A stretch of 64,000 bases of DNA, taken from contig NZ_CP032286.1 in NCBI RefSeq assembly GCF_002165305.2, positions 2,976,001 to 3,040,000 of the forward strand, read 5' to 3'. Source of the DNA: Acinetobacter sp. WCHA55 (lineage in GTDB: Bacteria > Pseudomonadota > Gammaproteobacteria > Pseudomonadales > Moraxellaceae). The notes beneath the pieces are model-generated. The model did not search any database. It was given only the letters and a program-made list of their open reading frames with translations, and had not been told where the DNA came from. Shown here piece by piece: positions 37,023-47,466 of the stretch. Every line of letters begins with the position of its first letter. Positions within the stretch are counted from its first letter, which is position 1. Made by a program: the position numbers and the translations under genes.

Positions 37023-40000
37023 ATGAAACGTATGTTGATTAATGCAACACATGCAGAAGAGATTCGCGTTGCACTTGTCACTGGGCAGCGTCTTTACGAT
37101 TTTGACTTAGAGAATCGTACCCGTGAACAAAAAAAATCCAATATCTATAAAGGTCACGTGACTCGCGTTGAGCCTTCTTTAGAAGCCGTCTTTGTTGAAT
37201 ATGGTGCGGGACGTCAAGGCTTCTTGTCTATGCGCGAAATCGCAAATTCATATTACCAAGCAGACCCACGCCAAACTTCAAACATTCGCGAATTGATTAC
37301 TGAAGGCACAGAGCTTTTGGTGCAAGTTGAAAAAGAAGAACGTGGTAACAAAGGCGCTGCTCTTTCTACCTTCATTTCTTTAGCTGGTCGCTATTTGGTA
37401 CTTATGCCAAATAACCCGAAAGGTGGTGGTATTAGCCGTCAAATTTCAGGTTCTGTGCGTGAAGAATTGAAAGAAATGTTGGCGTCGTTAAATGTACCTC
37501 GTGGCATGAGCGTGATTGTACGTACTGCGGGTATTGGCCGTTCTCAAGAAGAATTACAACTGGACCTACAGCACTTACTTGATCTTTGGGCTCAAATCCA
37601 AAACACAGCAAGTTCTGGTCCATCACCCATGTTGGTTCACCAAGAAGCAGGCGTGGTGACGCGTGCGATTCGTGATTATTTACGTGATGATGTTGCTGAA
37701 ATCTTAATTGATTCAGAGCAAGCCTATAACGAAGCCTATAACTTCGTAAAAGCAGTCATGCCTCGTCAAATCGATAAGCTAAAAACCTATACGCTAAATG
37801 AACCATTATTTGCTCATTTTGGGATCGAAAGCCAAATTCAAACAGCTTATGAACGTGAAGTGAAATTACCTTCAGGCGGTTCAATCGTTATTGATCAAAC
37901 CGAAGCCTTAGTGTCTATCGACATTAACTCTGCAAAATCAACTCGTGGTAGTGACGTTGAAGATACAGCGCTCAACACCAACCTTGAAGCAGCAGAAGAA
38001 ATTGCACGTCAACTGCGTTTACGTGACATTGGTGGTTTGGTCGTGATCGATTTTATCGACATGACCAAAGACCGCAACCAACGTATGGTTGAGGCGAAAC
38101 TCCGCGAAGCAACACAAAGCGACCGTGCCCGTATCCAATTCGGTCAATTGTCTCGTTTTGGCTTGATGGAAATGAGCCGTCAACGTCTACGCCCTTCGCT
38201 TGAAGAAGCAACAGGTTATGTCTGCCCACGCTGTCATGGCACAGGTATGGTTCGTGACTTACGCTCTTTATCGCTTTCAATTATGCGTAAAGTCGAAGAA
38301 ATTGCGCTGCGTGAACGTCATGGTGAAGTTCAAGTACAGGTTCCTGTTGAAATTGCAGCATTCTTATTGAATGAAAAGCGTCACACGTTGGTTTACCTCG
38401 AACAAACCTCAGGTGTTCGTGTGACTGTGCTTCCACACCCACACTTAGAAACCCCGCATTACGAAATTTCGTATAACCCTGAAGGCTTTGCACCAACCAG
38501 CTATGAACGCACAGAAGCAACACGTTCAAGCGAAAAAGAGTTGGGTTACGAGTCATCAGAATGGCATTTAGATGGTGCAGATCATGTGCATCAACATGCC
38601 ACTCCTGCGCCAACACAACAAGAAAAAGGCAATAAAAAACCACGTAACAACGCACCACAACAACAAGTCGCTCAACAAACCCCTGCTCAGGCTGCACCTT
38701 CAAGCAGCCCATGTGCATGGTTAGAGAACTTGTTTGTGCAAAAACAAGCTGCGACTGTTGATCAATCACGTTCTGCAAATAATGCTGCTGCTGCCATTGA
38801 GCAAATGGTGAATGGTGGTGCAGTGAGCCGTGGTCAGTTTGGTCAAGTTAGCACACCTGTTGCGGCATCTGTTGCGCCAAGTAACAATGTCTACATGAGC
38901 TCTGCACCTATTCATGCAAAATCTGAACACCGTGAAGATAAGCATGTAGAGAAAGAAGAACGTGGCACACGTCACAACAAAAAGCGCCCTAATAAGCACA
39001 AAGAGTCGCGTGAGCAAAATGCGCAACATGACAACCAAGTTCATGAAGAAATTGTGCAGGTCTCTCGTCAAGATCAACAGCGCCAAGACCGTTATGAACA
39101 ACGTTCTGAACGGAATGAACAACAACGCCAAGACCGTCATGAACAACGTTCTGAGCGTAGTGAACAACAACGTCCAGAGCGTAATGAGCAGCAACGTCAA
39201 GAACCGCGTGAAAACAAGCGTTCATCACGTCGCCAACACGGCGAGCAGCAACAAAACAATGATGTTCAAAACGAACAACAAAATGCAATGCCACGTCGTG
39301 ACCGCCGTAACCAGCCTCGTCCAGAACGCCCTAATCGCCACCGCGACCCAAGTGTACTAAATGAGCAAACGACTGAAGCAGCGCCAGCTGTGGTTCAAGA
39401 ACCTCAAGTTAAAGTTGAGCTGATTGAAGCACCGCGTCAAGAAATGATCACAACGGCTCATGTAGTCAATGTCGATCAAGCGCAAAGTGAAATCGTGGCA
39501 TTAACTCCACCTGCACACGCTGCAACCGAAACCAAGCCTCAGCAAGCGGCTATTGCGAAAGCAGAAGTTGAAGTAAAAGCTGAGAAAGTGGTACAGCAGA
39601 AAGCAACCGAAGTTGTAGCAGCACCTACTGAACAACACACAGAGCAAAAACCACGTGAAAGCGTAAAACGTGCCAGCAATGACCCACGTCAACGCCGTCG
39701 CCAACAACGCGCTGCGCACACACAGCAAACTGAAACACCTAAACTCACACCTTCACAGGTGCCAACTTTAGGTCAGTACACCATCAGTAGCTTGATTCGC
39801 CATGTCTATGGTGAAGACTGTTCCGTACTAATTGAGCAGTTTGGTTTAATTCCAACCTTCAACCGTGCCCTTCAGAAATTTACTGAAGAGTATGCGGCAA
39901 CGTTAAGCAAAACTGTGACAACGCCTGCTGTTGAGGTAGAGAAAAAACCTGTCACCCGTGATGTTGCAATCACAAAAGCACAGCCTGAAGCAGAGCCAGT

Positions 40001-40496
40001 TCCAGTATTGGACCTGACACCGCCTGCACCTGTGTCTGAACAACGTGTTGCAAATGACCCGCGTGAGCGTCGTCGTCTAGCTAAACTTGCTGCTGAACAA
40101 GCCAAACAAGCACGTGAAACAGCACCTGTTGCTGAATCATCAGCGCCTGAAACAGCGGTTGTTGCAGAAACGCCTGCTGCTGAAGTAACACCTGCTGTAA
40201 CTTCACAGGAAAGCAAACCTGTTGTTGAAACAGAAAGCGAAGCACCTGTTGCAGTTGAAAGCAGTGAAGTGAAAAGCTCGACAGATGTAGCTGCGGTTGA
40301 AGAAAAGGAAGTCGTCGTTGCACCAGTTCAAGCCAAAGCGCCTAGAGCGTCAAAGCAAACTGAAAAAGCAGAAGCGACTGAAACTGTAGCAGAAACAGCT
40401 ACGGACGAGTCAGATAAATCAGACTCGGACAAGCCCGTTCGCCCACGTCGCCCACGTGGTCGTCCACCGAAAAAAGCGAGCCCGACTGAGTCGTAA
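37023..40496 (+). CDS. rne: Ribonuclease E
   Basis: RNase E is the endonuclease that organises mRNA decay and rRNA/tRNA processing. The ATG at 37023 gives 1157 residues and begins [19 protein letters not shown], the conserved start. The S1 domain is at about 35-120, the catalytic DNase-I-like domain contains [13 protein letters not shown], and the zinc link has C401 and C404 in [13 protein letters not shown]. From about residue 520 the protein is a disordered arm with Arg/Gln-rich tandem repeats and acidic/Ala-rich parts. This arm normally binds RNA and degradosome partners. It works with RppH, also in this window. Confidence 0.96.
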   Translation: MKRMLINATHAEEIRVALVTGQRLYDFDLENRTREQKKSNIYKGHVTRVEPSLEAVFVEYGAGRQGFLSMREIANSYYQADPRQTSNIRELITEGTELLVQVEKEERGNKGAALSTFISLAGRYLVLMPNNPKGGGISRQISGSVREELKEMLASLNVPRGMSVIVRTAGIGRSQEELQLDLQHLLDLWAQIQNTASSGPSPMLVHQEAGVVTRAIRDYLRDDVAEILIDSEQAYNEAYNFVKAVMPRQIDKLKTYTLNEPLFAHFGIESQIQTAYEREVKLPSGGSIVIDQTEALVSIDINSAKSTRGSDVEDTALNTNLEAAEEIARQLRLRDIGGLVVIDFIDMTKDRNQRMVEAKLREATQSDRARIQFGQLSRFGLMEMSRQRLRPSLEEATGYVCPRCHGTGMVRDLRSLSLSIMRKVEEIALRERHGEVQVQVPVEIAAFLLNEKRHTLVYLEQTSGVRVTVLPHPHLETPHYEISYNPEGFAPTSYERTEATRSSEKELGYESSEWHLDGADHVHQHATPAPTQQEKGNKKPRNNAPQQQVAQQTPAQAAPSSSPCAWLENLFVQKQAATVDQSRSANNAAAAIEQMVNGGAVSRGQFGQVSTPVAASVAPSNNVYMSSAPIHAKSEHREDKHVEKEERGTRHNKKRPNKHKESREQNAQHDNQVHEEIVQVSRQDQQRQDRYEQRSERNEQQRQDRHEQRSERSEQQRPERNEQQRQEPRENKRSSRRQHGEQQQNNDVQNEQQNAMPRRDRRNQPRPERPNRHRDPSVLNEQTTEAAPAVVQEPQVKVELIEAPRQEMITTAHVVNVDQAQSEIVALTPPAHAATETKPQQAAIAKAEVEVKAEKVVQQKATEVVAAPTEQHTEQKPRESVKRASNDPRQRRRQQRAAHTQQTETPKLTPSQVPTLGQYTISSLIRHVYGEDCSVLIEQFGLIPTFNRALQKFTEEYAATLSKTVTTPAVEVEKKPVTRDVAITKAQPEAEPVPVLDLTPPAPVSEQRVANDPRERRRLAKLAAEQAKQARETAPVAESSAPETAVVAETPAAEVTPAVTSQESKPVVETESEAPVAVESSEVKSSTDVAAVEEKEVVVAPVQAKAPRASKQTEKAEATETVAETATDESDKSDSDKPVRPRRPRGRPPKKASPTES
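39081..39215 (+). repeat. Three 45-bp tandem repeats in the rne disordered arm
   Basis: Units start at 39081, 39126 and 39171. The first two encode nearly identical 15-residue units ([15 protein letters not shown] and [15 protein letters not shown]); the third is diverged ([12 protein letters not shown]...). Repeat number may vary among strains. Confidence 0.7.
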
Positions 40497-40519
40497 TTCG
40501 CCCTAGAGTTGTAAATTTT

Positions 40520-40553
40520 AAAAACCTAGTCATTTCGGTGGCTAGGTTTTTTT
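40520..40553 (+). terminator. Terminator of rne
   Basis: AAAACCTAG pairs with CTAGGTTTT around a 12-nt loop and ends in seven or more T, 23 nt after the stop. Confidence 0.85.
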
Positions 40554-40666
40554 GTTATTTTCGTCAGATTAGGTTGATTGCACTAGACCGAAACGATTAA
40601 AAGAACAAGTGTAGAAACTGAGCACTATTCAAACGCATTGGATTGCATAAAATAATTAGGATTCAT

Positions 40667-42508
40667 ATGAGCCAACACCCATCACATGACCTCATTGGTA
40701 TTACCGACGTTGCAGCAAAACTTCCTCAATTCATCAGTAAAGTACCCAACTTACTCAGTGGATTAAAACAAGCATATTTACGTACACCAAATACCCCCGC
40801 AGGTCTCGGGATTGCTTTTGAAAAAGCAGTGAAGCGCAACCCTCATGGTATGGCCCTGCTATTTGAAGATCAAAAATTTAGCTACCAAGCCCTCAATGAA
40901 TGGGCAAACCAAATCGGGCACTATTTGTTATCCATCGGGGCAAAAAAGGGTGATGTCATCACCGTGATGATTGAAAACCGTCCTGAATTGGTTGCAACCG
41001 TGATTGCACTTGCCAAAATTGGCGTTACTGCGGCTTTAGTCAACACCTCTCAAGTCGGTAAAGTGCTAGCACATAGTATTAATCTGGTCAAACCCATTGC
41101 AGTAATCGTGGGTGAAGAATGCCGTGCCGCAGTTGATGAAATCCGTCATGATTTAAATCTCTCTACGGATCGTTTCTATTGGTTTGCCGACCAAGAAACC
41201 CAAAAAGATGTAGGCCTTGCGCCAAAAGGTTTCAGTAATCTTGCTGAAAAAATTGATGCCTTTGCCAAGTTTAATACCCCAACCACACACAGTGTGCTTG
41301 GTAAAGATGGCTTGTTTTATATTTATACCTCAGGCACAACGGGTCTACCCAAAGCTGTTATTTTCACACATAGCCGTTGGACCTTGGCTTATGGAACCTA
41401 CGGGCACGTGCTCAACCTCGGCAAAGATGATGTGATGTATGTCACCCTACCGCTGTACCATGCAACAGGCATTGTAGTGTGTTGGTGTGGTGTGATTGCA
41501 GGTGCAGGTACTTTGGCTTTGCGCCGTAAATACTCCACTTCTGCTTTTTGGAAAGATGTACAAAAGTTTGATGCCTCTGCCATTGGCTATGTTGGTGAGT
41601 TATGTCGCTACCTTATGGATGCACCACCTTCAGCGTTAGAAAAAGGTCACCGTGTCACCAAAATGATCGGCAATGGCATGCGTCCAAATATTTGGGACAA
41701 ATTCAAACAGCGGTTCGCTATTGAAGAAATTTTAGAGCTTTATGCGTCGAGTGAGGGCAATGTCGGTTTTAGCAATGTATTCAACTTTGACAATACCGTC
41801 GGCTTTTCACCTACACCTTATGCCATTATCCAGTTTGATAAAGAAAAAAATGCGCCTGTTTATGATGCCAAAGGTGGCTGCATAAAGGTCAAAAAGGGCG
41901 AAGTTGGTTTATTGATTGGTAAAATTACTCGTCGTTCCCCTTTTGATGGCTATACAGACCCTGAAAAAAATAAATCGGTGATTCTTAAAGATGTATTCAA
42001 ATCTGGTGATGCTTACTTCAACACAGGCGACTTAGTCCGCGATATTGGTTTCCGTCATGCCCAATTCGTCGATCGCTTAGGCGATACCTTCCGCTGGAAA
42101 GGCGAAAATGTATCCACGACTGAAGTTGAAAATATGGTCAGTGAATATGAAAAAATCACCGAAGCTGTGGTATATGGTGTTGAAATACCGAACACCAACG
42201 GTCGTGCGGGGATGGCTGCGATTACACTGGCAGACGGTGCTGAACTGAATGAACAGGATTTAGCCCAAATGCTCGTGAGCTTTAAAAAATGCCTGCCTGC
42301 CTATGCAGTACCCGTCTTCTTACGCGTACAAAAGCAAGTTGAAACTACAGGAACGTTTAAATACCAAAAGAATAAGCTCAAAGAACAAGCCTTTGACCCG
42401 AGAAAAACGGATGAACGTTTGCTGGTTCTGTTACCCAACAGCAGTGCCTATGTAGATTTAACGCAACAAGTCTTTGATAACATTCAAGCCTATCAATATC
42501 GCTTCTAA
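40667..42508 (+). CDS. Long-chain fatty acid-CoA ligase (FadD6/FATP-like)
   Basis: The 613-residue adenylate-forming enzyme has the AMP-binding motif YIYTSGTTGLPKAV (about 222-235), YASSEGNVGFSN (A5-like motif) and FNTGDLVRDIGF with DRLGDTFRWKGENVSTTEVE (A7/A8 region). FKYQKNKLKEQAFD holds the catalytic C-terminal lysine. The YASSEGN motif and overall length fit the FATP/very-long-chain branch (FadD6). ATTAGGA precedes the ATG at 40667. It is a single gene between rne and the tRNA cluster. Confidence 0.87.
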   Translation: MSQHPSHDLIGITDVAAKLPQFISKVPNLLSGLKQAYLRTPNTPAGLGIAFEKAVKRNPHGMALLFEDQKFSYQALNEWANQIGHYLLSIGAKKGDVITVMIENRPELVATVIALAKIGVTAALVNTSQVGKVLAHSINLVKPIAVIVGEECRAAVDEIRHDLNLSTDRFYWFADQETQKDVGLAPKGFSNLAEKIDAFAKFNTPTTHSVLGKDGLFYIYTSGTTGLPKAVIFTHSRWTLAYGTYGHVLNLGKDDVMYVTLPLYHATGIVVCWCGVIAGAGTLALRRKYSTSAFWKDVQKFDASAIGYVGELCRYLMDAPPSALEKGHRVTKMIGNGMRPNIWDKFKQRFAIEEILELYASSEGNVGFSNVFNFDNTVGFSPTPYAIIQFDKEKNAPVYDAKGGCIKVKKGEVGLLIGKITRRSPFDGYTDPEKNKSVILKDVFKSGDAYFNTGDLVRDIGFRHAQFVDRLGDTFRWKGENVSTTEVENMVSEYEKITEAVVYGVEIPNTNGRAGMAAITLADGAELNEQDLAQMLVSFKKCLPAYAVPVFLRVQKQVETTGTFKYQKNKLKEQAFDPRKTDERLLVLLPNSSAYVDLTQQVFDNIQAYQYRF

Positions 42509-42591
42509 ACTCGAATTGCTTGTTTTTTAGCTACCCAATCGCAAATTTGTTGTATTTATAATCAAACATTAACAAGTTTGCGATTTTTTAC

Positions 42592-42619
42592 TTGCGCTCG
42601 ATGCATATCTTGCTACAAT
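42592..42619 (+). promoter_or_regulatory. Predicted promoter of the tRNA-Lys cluster
   Basis: TTGCGC (42592-42597) and TACAAT (42614-42619) are 16 bp apart, followed by a GC-containing discriminator (ACGCTCC) like that of stringently controlled stable-RNA promoters. It is 19 nt before the first tRNA. Confidence 0.55.
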
Positions 42620-42638
42620 ACGCTCCATCAAATGATAT

Positions 42639-42714
42639 GGGTCGTTAGCTCAGCTGGTAGAGCAGCGGACTTTTAATCCGTTGGTCCCGCGTTCGAATCG
42701 CGGACGACCCACCA
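42639..42714 (+). tRNA. tRNA-Lys (anticodon TTT), copy 1
   Basis: The 76-nt cloverleaf has the acceptor stem GGGTCGT/ACGACCC, anticodon loop ACTTTTAATC with anticodon TTT, T-loop GTTCGAATC, and an encoded CCA end. It is identical to the two copies downstream. Confidence 0.98.
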
Positions 42715-42733
42715 TTCCTTTGATGCCCTTGAT

Positions 42734-42809
42734 GGGTCGTTAGCTCAGCTGGTAGAGCAGCGGACTTTTAATCCGTTGGTCCCGCGTTCGAATCGCGGAC
42801 GACCCACCA
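42734..42809 (+). tRNA. tRNA-Lys (anticodon TTT), copy 2
   Basis: Identical in all 76 positions to copy 1, which lies 19 nt upstream. CCA is encoded. Probably processed from one precursor with copies 1 and 3. Confidence 0.98.
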
Positions 42810-42911
42810 TCTTTCTTGTAAAATCCAATTTTACAAACCTGTTCAGGTTCGAATGCTTTAAAAAATTCTTTTTTAAACTTTCAGTGAATACTCTTTCACA
42901 CACCTCGCTCA

Positions 42912-42987
42912 GGGTCGTTAGCTCAGCTGGTAGAGCAGCGGACTTTTAATCCGTTGGTCCCGCGTTCGAATCGCGGACGACCCACCA
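42912..42987 (+). tRNA. tRNA-Lys (anticodon TTT), copy 3
   Basis: Identical in all 76 positions to the two upstream copies and separated from copy 2 by 102 nt. No strong terminator is visible directly after it. Confidence 0.98.
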
Positions 42988-43130
42988 TTTATTTAAATCC
43001 TCTTTAATTGCATTGATATGACATTTATTTAGCAACACGCTCTTTAAGTCATGAAATTCGCACGCTGTTCATTTCTTCACTATTTTTATTCTTTAGTCTT
43101 ATTCTGTGGCTTTGTCTAGTTCCATATAAA

Positions 43131-43775
43131 CTACGAATTAGGCTCACGCTTTAAGGTATATGCACGCTCTAATTTCGGAAAACCTCGCGCATACAATTTT
43201 TGGTTTGTGACATCTAGATTATTACTTTTATCCAAATCCATTTGCAGCGTTTGCGAATCTACTACGCGATAATAAAAATTAATCCCCTCTTTACGATGTA
43301 CGATCAGTTCTGTTCGCTCTTTATTCATGGTCCATGTATCTCGGCGATAACTTAAGTTTGACAGTCCAGGACGCTGTTTTTCCGAAAATACCTTACCTAA
43401 GCGCACAATGCTGCGATGCACCGTACCATCGGGTAAAAAATTGAGAATAAAATCAGCTTTCCCTGTATCACAAGGGAAAAAATAACCATCACATTGAATT
43501 TGTGTACGATAGCGCCCGATGAACTGCTGTTCACGAATATCCAGCGTACGAGGTGCATACTCTGAATCATCTTGCATGGTTGCCCGCCCTGCCACCTCAG
43601 TCAGTTTCTTCCCCGACTCAGACGAAACATCCGCGTCCTCTACCGTGCTATTTTCATGTTGTTGTGATGCCTCCGAAAGCCCACCATCACAGCCAGCTAA
43701 CGATACACCAATTAGCCACACTGCCCCTTGCAGTAATGCGCCAATCAAACCCTGATGCTTTCGTTTCAACTTCAT
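43131..43775 (-). CDS. Predicted lipoprotein, unknown function
   Basis: The 214-residue protein has a signal peptide ending in the lipobox SLAGCDGG, then an acidic Ser/Glu-rich linker (about 33-75). A C-terminal domain follows (about 80-214) with FIGRYRTQIQCDGYFFPCDTGKADF and a pair of cysteines likely forming a disulfide. The mature part resembles small periplasmic beta-barrel/sandwich lipoproteins, including copper-resistance NlpE-like ones, but I do not recognise a specific family. It is downstream of the tRNA cluster on the opposite strand. Confidence 0.7.
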   Translation of the reverse strand: MKLKRKHQGLIGALLQGAVWLIGVSLAGCDGGLSEASQQHENSTVEDADVSSESGKKLTEVAGRATMQDDSEYAPRTLDIREQQFIGRYRTQIQCDGYFFPCDTGKADFILNFLPDGTVHRSIVRLGKVFSEKQRPGLSNLSYRRDTWTMNKERTELIVHRKEGINFYYRVVDSQTLQMDLDKSNNLDVTNQKLYARGFPKLERAYTLKREPNS

Positions 43776-44052
43776 TCCACACTCACTTCCTGCACGTGAT
43801 TAATGTCCATAACCATCACGAATTTCCATCCTGACCTTTTGTGTTTTTTCAGATTCAAATGACTTCTGATTTTAAGCAACTGGCTCAATATCAAATAGAG
43901 CACATTTTAATCCCGATCAAAACCACAGCTTTATCTCTTTACATAACTTTACTTTTTAATTGACTCCATCACCTTTAAAAACTTAATTCCATCTCCATTT
44001 TTAAATTATGAGTGCATAAAGCCACTCAGATTTTCATTTTAAGGAGACCTAG

Positions 44053-44328
44053 ATGGCCAATGTTGGTTTATATCGCTCAAACCGCTCAAACATGATTGCT
44101 GGTGTAATGGGTGGTATTGCTGAACGTTTTGGTTGGAACGCAAATTTACTTCGTATTGTTTTCATCACCATTTCACTGTTAAGTGCAGCATTCCCTGGAA
44201 TTTTGGTTTATCTGATTCTGTGGCTGGTAATGCCTAAACAAAAAGATCAAATCGAGCATTCTCCACAAGCCCGATCTGGTTATAACAACACGATGCGTAC
44301 CGTTAATCCAGATCATCGCAACCCATAA
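44053..44328 (+). CDS. PspC-domain membrane protein
   Basis: The 91-residue protein has the PspC domain at residues 4-62: LYRSNRSNMIAGVMGGIAERF and ILVYLILWLVMP, with one long hydrophobic hairpin. PspC in E. coli senses envelope stress with PspB and PspA, but no pspA or pspB lies here, so it may be a stand-alone relative. A perfect AAGGAG site is 7 nt before the ATG. Confidence 0.87.
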   Translation: MANVGLYRSNRSNMIAGVMGGIAERFGWNANLLRIVFITISLLSAAFPGILVYLILWLVMPKQKDQIEHSPQARSGYNNTMRTVNPDHRNP

Positions 44329-44422
44329 GCGCACATCTTTCGTCTCAAAAAAGTTTCTTTTTATGCTACGACAACTTCCCCCAAAGTGTCGTAGTTTTTT
44401 TTGCCTACGATACTCACATAAC

Positions 44423-45511
44423 TTAGCGATGTTGTAACAAGCGATACAGCGCTGCAATCATATCGGCACGGCTAATGATACCGACCAAAGCCTTGTCTTC
44501 AACCACAGGGATATAGTTAAAAGAACGTTCAACAAAGTACGGGATCAAATCTTGCAGCTCTTGATCTGGCTGTACCGTGACCACCTGACGCTTCATAATG
44601 TGCTTAACTTGATCTTGCCAAGAAGTACGTAAATCCGTCGCCTTTTGGAACCACTCCACCACCTCATATAAAGCCAAGGTGCCGCATACTTGTTCAGCTC
44701 GATTTAACACAGGTAAACTCATCAAATTGACCTGTTTAAATTTTTCCACAGCGACTTGAATGTCTTCATCTTCATATAAACAAAGGACATCTTTACTCAT
44801 AATGTCCTGACAACGTAAGTCTATATGAAAGCGAGTATCGGCCTGTGCTTGAGCTTTTAAAATCAATTTTTGTAAATCATATTCACTGATGTCGAGCAAC
44901 TGTGTTTCTTGGGCTAAAACTTGATGAATATCTTCAGGTTGAATCGTGACCTTCTGGGTGGGGGTCGGGTCGGTGCTACGCGTATTGACTTGTGCCACAG
45001 TTGGGTATTGCTTCCCGAGCAATCGGTTGAACACAATCGCAATCAGAAGGAGTAAGATCGAGTTGAGTAGAACAGGATAAAACACAAACTGATACCCTAG
45101 CTCGCGTACCGTATCTCCTCCCAGCACCGCTGTAATTGCCACAGCACCACTCGGTGGATGCAAAGAGTCTGTCGTCATCATCAAAATAATCGACAAAGCC
45201 ACAGCAACACTAAATGCTTCTGTTAAGTTGGAAATATAGAGTGCGCAGGTCACCCCAATTACGGCTGCAATGGTATTCCCAATCACAATATTCCATGGTT
45301 GAGCCAAAGGACTGGCTGGTACGGCAAAAAGCAATACCGAGGATGCCCCCATCGGGGCGATATACCATGCATTGATCCCACCCAAAAGCCACCAACTGAT
45401 GAGTGAAGACAGTGCTAATCCCAATAATGCCCCCAAACCACAGAGCATTCTTTCCTTTAGCGGTAACACTTTAAAATTTGGTTTTAAGGTATTTAACCAT
45501 TCAAGTTGCAT
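44423..45511 (-). CDS. HPP-family membrane protein with C-terminal CBS pair
   Basis: The protein of about 362 residues has an N-terminal HPP domain with four to five transmembrane helices (about 25-175) and the signature SLHPPSGAVAITAVLGGD. Two CBS domains follow (about 240-362, MSKDVLCLYEDEDIQVAVEKF and MKRQVVTVQPDQELQDLIPYF, both quoted in part). HPP proteins have been linked to nitrite transport in plastids and cyanobacteria. CBS pairs usually sense adenine nucleotides. The start at 45511 is a choice; an in-frame GTG lies 11 codons upstream. Confidence 0.82.
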   Translation of the reverse strand: MQLEWLNTLKPNFKVLPLKERMLCGLGALLGLALSSLISWWLLGGINAWYIAPMGASSVLLFAVPASPLAQPWNIVIGNTIAAVIGVTCALYISNLTEAFSVAVALSIILMMTTDSLHPPSGAVAITAVLGGDTVRELGYQFVFYPVLLNSILLLLIAIVFNRLLGKQYPTVAQVNTRSTDPTPTQKVTIQPEDIHQVLAQETQLLDISEYDLQKLILKAQAQADTRFHIDLRCQDIMSKDVLCLYEDEDIQVAVEKFKQVNLMSLPVLNRAEQVCGTLALYEVVEWFQKATDLRTSWQDQVKHIMKRQVVTVQPDQELQDLIPYFVERSFNYIPVVEDKALVGIISRADMIAALYRLLQHR

Positions 45512-45894
45512 ATGAAACACAGCCGCCCTTCTACTTTTTCGCACTTTACCAGTGCAAAATTATACGTGGTCTCAGCAATAAGATGCATCTATTTTACATC
45601 TTATTTTTATGAGTCATTCTACTGAATTCTTTAGTGAACGTATTGCTGTAATTGAACAACCTGATCAGCATCACTTCATTATAACAACACCGATAAATAC
45701 CATTAGATTGAAATAATGAAAGTCAGCTTTGTCCTCAATATCATGTATATTCTCATTGTTTCTCTTTTTGTATATTGATGCCTTATTTAGACTACTATCA
45801 AGCATTGCAATAACACACCCTCATGCGCTATTTCATAACGTAATAGTTTGCTACTTTAAGTGCCAATCTAACTATAAAATCATATCAGGCCAAC
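45512..45894. other. Intergenic region with only a tiny open frame
   Basis: About 380 nt of A/T-rich DNA. A 35-codon frame (45609-45716, MSHSTEFFSERIAVIEQPDQ and on) is present with no clear ribosome binding site; I cannot support it as a gene. Nothing else is evident. Confidence 0.4.
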
Positions 45895-46314
45895 ATGAAA
45901 GCCATTACTAAGAAGCTCTTTCAACCACTACAACAAACGAAAAAGGGAATAACAGCAAATTTATTCCTCGCCCCCATTGGTGGACTACCAGCTACTTGTA
46001 TGGCTACCTTGATTATCGCAATCATGAGTGGTCAGGTGACCAACGCCAAGATTTTGCTGTATCTGTTTATGATGATTCTTCCTGCTTTTTTATTCTATTT
46101 GTGTTTTTTCTATATCCCCTATCTTCTGCTCTTTTTAGTATTACAGCATTTTCATAAATTCAATCTCTTCAATATAGGGTTGGCAACGCTATTCGGCTTC
46201 CTCAGCTTTTATTACATTTCTTATCCCCATCATTTTTTAGATGTATTTACCCTAACAGTGTTAGTCTTATTTTTCATTTTACCCACAGCTGTTTTTTTGT
46301 TTTCCTCAGCTTAA
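45895..46314 (+). CDS. Small hydrophobic membrane protein, unknown
   Basis: The 139-residue protein has a basic N-terminus (about 1-20) and four predicted transmembrane helices (about 33-48, 53-85, 93-108 and 114-136). It is rich in Phe and Leu. I do not recognise a family. No ribosome binding site is obvious; the base composition resembles A/T-rich accessory DNA. It stands alone upstream of glyQ. Confidence 0.55.
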   Translation: MKAITKKLFQPLQQTKKGITANLFLAPIGGLPATCMATLIIAIMSGQVTNAKILLYLFMMILPAFLFYLCFFYIPYLLLFLVLQHFHKFNLFNIGLATLFGFLSFYYISYPHHFLDVFTLTVLVLFFILPTAVFLFSSA

Positions 46315-46409
46315 AAAGCCATAAACAAATCATGGAGGAAAAAAGTAAGCTCCGCCACAAACCTAAAGGTAATCACTAAAATTACTATTCTGTATTTTGC
46401 ACAGAAACT

Positions 46410-46438
46410 TTGCCACTCCCACCTAAAATCCTTATACT
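46410..46438 (+). promoter_or_regulatory. Predicted promoter of glyQ-glyS
   Basis: TTGCCA (46410-46415) and TATACT (46433-46438) are 17 bp apart, about 38 nt before the glyQ ATG. Sequence prediction only. Confidence 0.6.
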
Positions 46439-46476
46439 TAGAACCAATTTTTTCTCTAATTTTTAATGGATGCACC

Positions 46477-47466
46477 ATGAGTCGCGCCATATCGCATATT
46501 GATACATTCCAAGGCTTAATTCTTGCCTTACAAAACTACTGGGCTGAACAAGGTTGTGTGATTTTACAACCTTACGATATGGAAATGGGTGCAGGGACAT
46601 TCCACACTGCAACATTCTTACGCGCACTTGGGCCTGAAACGTGGAACGCAGCATACGTTCAACCCTCACGCCGCCCTAAAGATGGGCGTTATGGCGAAAA
46701 CCCAAACCGTTTACAGCACTACTACCAATTCCAAGTGGTGCTAAAGCCAAACCCAGACAACATCCAACAGCTTTATCTCGACTCGTTAAAAGCGATTGGC
46801 ATTGACCCACTGGTTCACGACATTCGTTTTGTAGAAGACAACTGGGAATCTCCAACACTGGGTGCTTGGGGCTTGGGTTGGGAAGTTTGGTTAAACGGTA
46901 TGGAAGTGACTCAGTTCACTTACTTCCAGCAAGTGGGTGGTGTTGAATGCTACCCAGTAACGGGTGAAATCACTTACGGTCTTGAGCGTTTAGCCATGTA
47001 CCTACAAGGTGTGGACTCGGTTTACGACTTGGTTTGGACCAAAGGTCAATTCGGTACAGTAACTTATGGCGATGTGTTCCATCAAAATGAAGTTGAACAA
47101 TCGACTTATAACTTTGAATACGCTCCTGTCGACAAACTGTTTGAATTGTTCGATTTCTACGAAGGCGAAGCCAACCGTTTAATCGAAGCGAAATTATCTC
47201 TTCCTGCATATGAGCAAGTGGTTAAAGCATCACATACCTTTAACTTACTCGATGCACGTGGCGCGATTTCTGTAACTGAGCGTCAACGTTATATTTTACG
47301 TGTGCGTACGCTGGCACGTGCGATTGCACAAAGCTATGTACAGGCGCGTGCGGAATTGGGCTTCCCAATGGCAGAGCCACACTTACGTGATGAAGTTTTA
47401 GCGCAATTAAAAGCTCAGGTTGAAGCAGAAGCTGCTCAAGCAGAAAAAGCAGCGGAGAACAAATAA
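46477..47466 (+). CDS. glyQ: Glycyl-tRNA synthetase alpha subunit
   Basis: GlyQ is the catalytic class II subunit of the alpha2beta2 glycyl-tRNA synthetase. The 329-residue protein starts with [20 protein letters not shown] and contains [22 protein letters not shown]. Characteristic [20 protein letters not shown] and [21 protein letters not shown] stretches follow. Its stop codon overlaps the glyS start by one base (TAATG), giving translational coupling. The C-terminus is Ala/Glu-rich ([14 protein letters not shown]). Confidence 0.97.
   Translation: MSRAISHIDTFQGLILALQNYWAEQGCVILQPYDMEMGAGTFHTATFLRALGPETWNAAYVQPSRRPKDGRYGENPNRLQHYYQFQVVLKPNPDNIQQLYLDSLKAIGIDPLVHDIRFVEDNWESPTLGAWGLGWEVWLNGMEVTQFTYFQQVGGVECYPVTGEITYGLERLAMYLQGVDSVYDLVWTKGQFGTVTYGDVFHQNEVEQSTYNFEYAPVDKLFELFDFYEGEANRLIEAKLSLPAYEQVVKASHTFNLLDARGAISVTERQRYILRVRTLARAIAQSYVQARAELGFPMAEPHLRDEVLAQLKAQVEAEAAQAEKAAENK

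Noticed and set aside
38766..39360. Several open frames on the minus strand and in another plus frame across the rne arm
   Set aside because: They arise from Gln/Arg/Ala-rich low-complexity codons of rne, have no ribosome binding sites and encode biased, implausible proteins.
42639..42987. CRISPR-like repeat pattern (three identical 76-nt units)
   Set aside because: The units fold as complete tRNA-Lys genes with CCA ends, and the spacers are of unequal length.
45609..45716. 35-codon open frame
   Set aside because: It has no visible ribosome binding site and no recognisable similarity; chance cannot be excluded in A/T-rich DNA.
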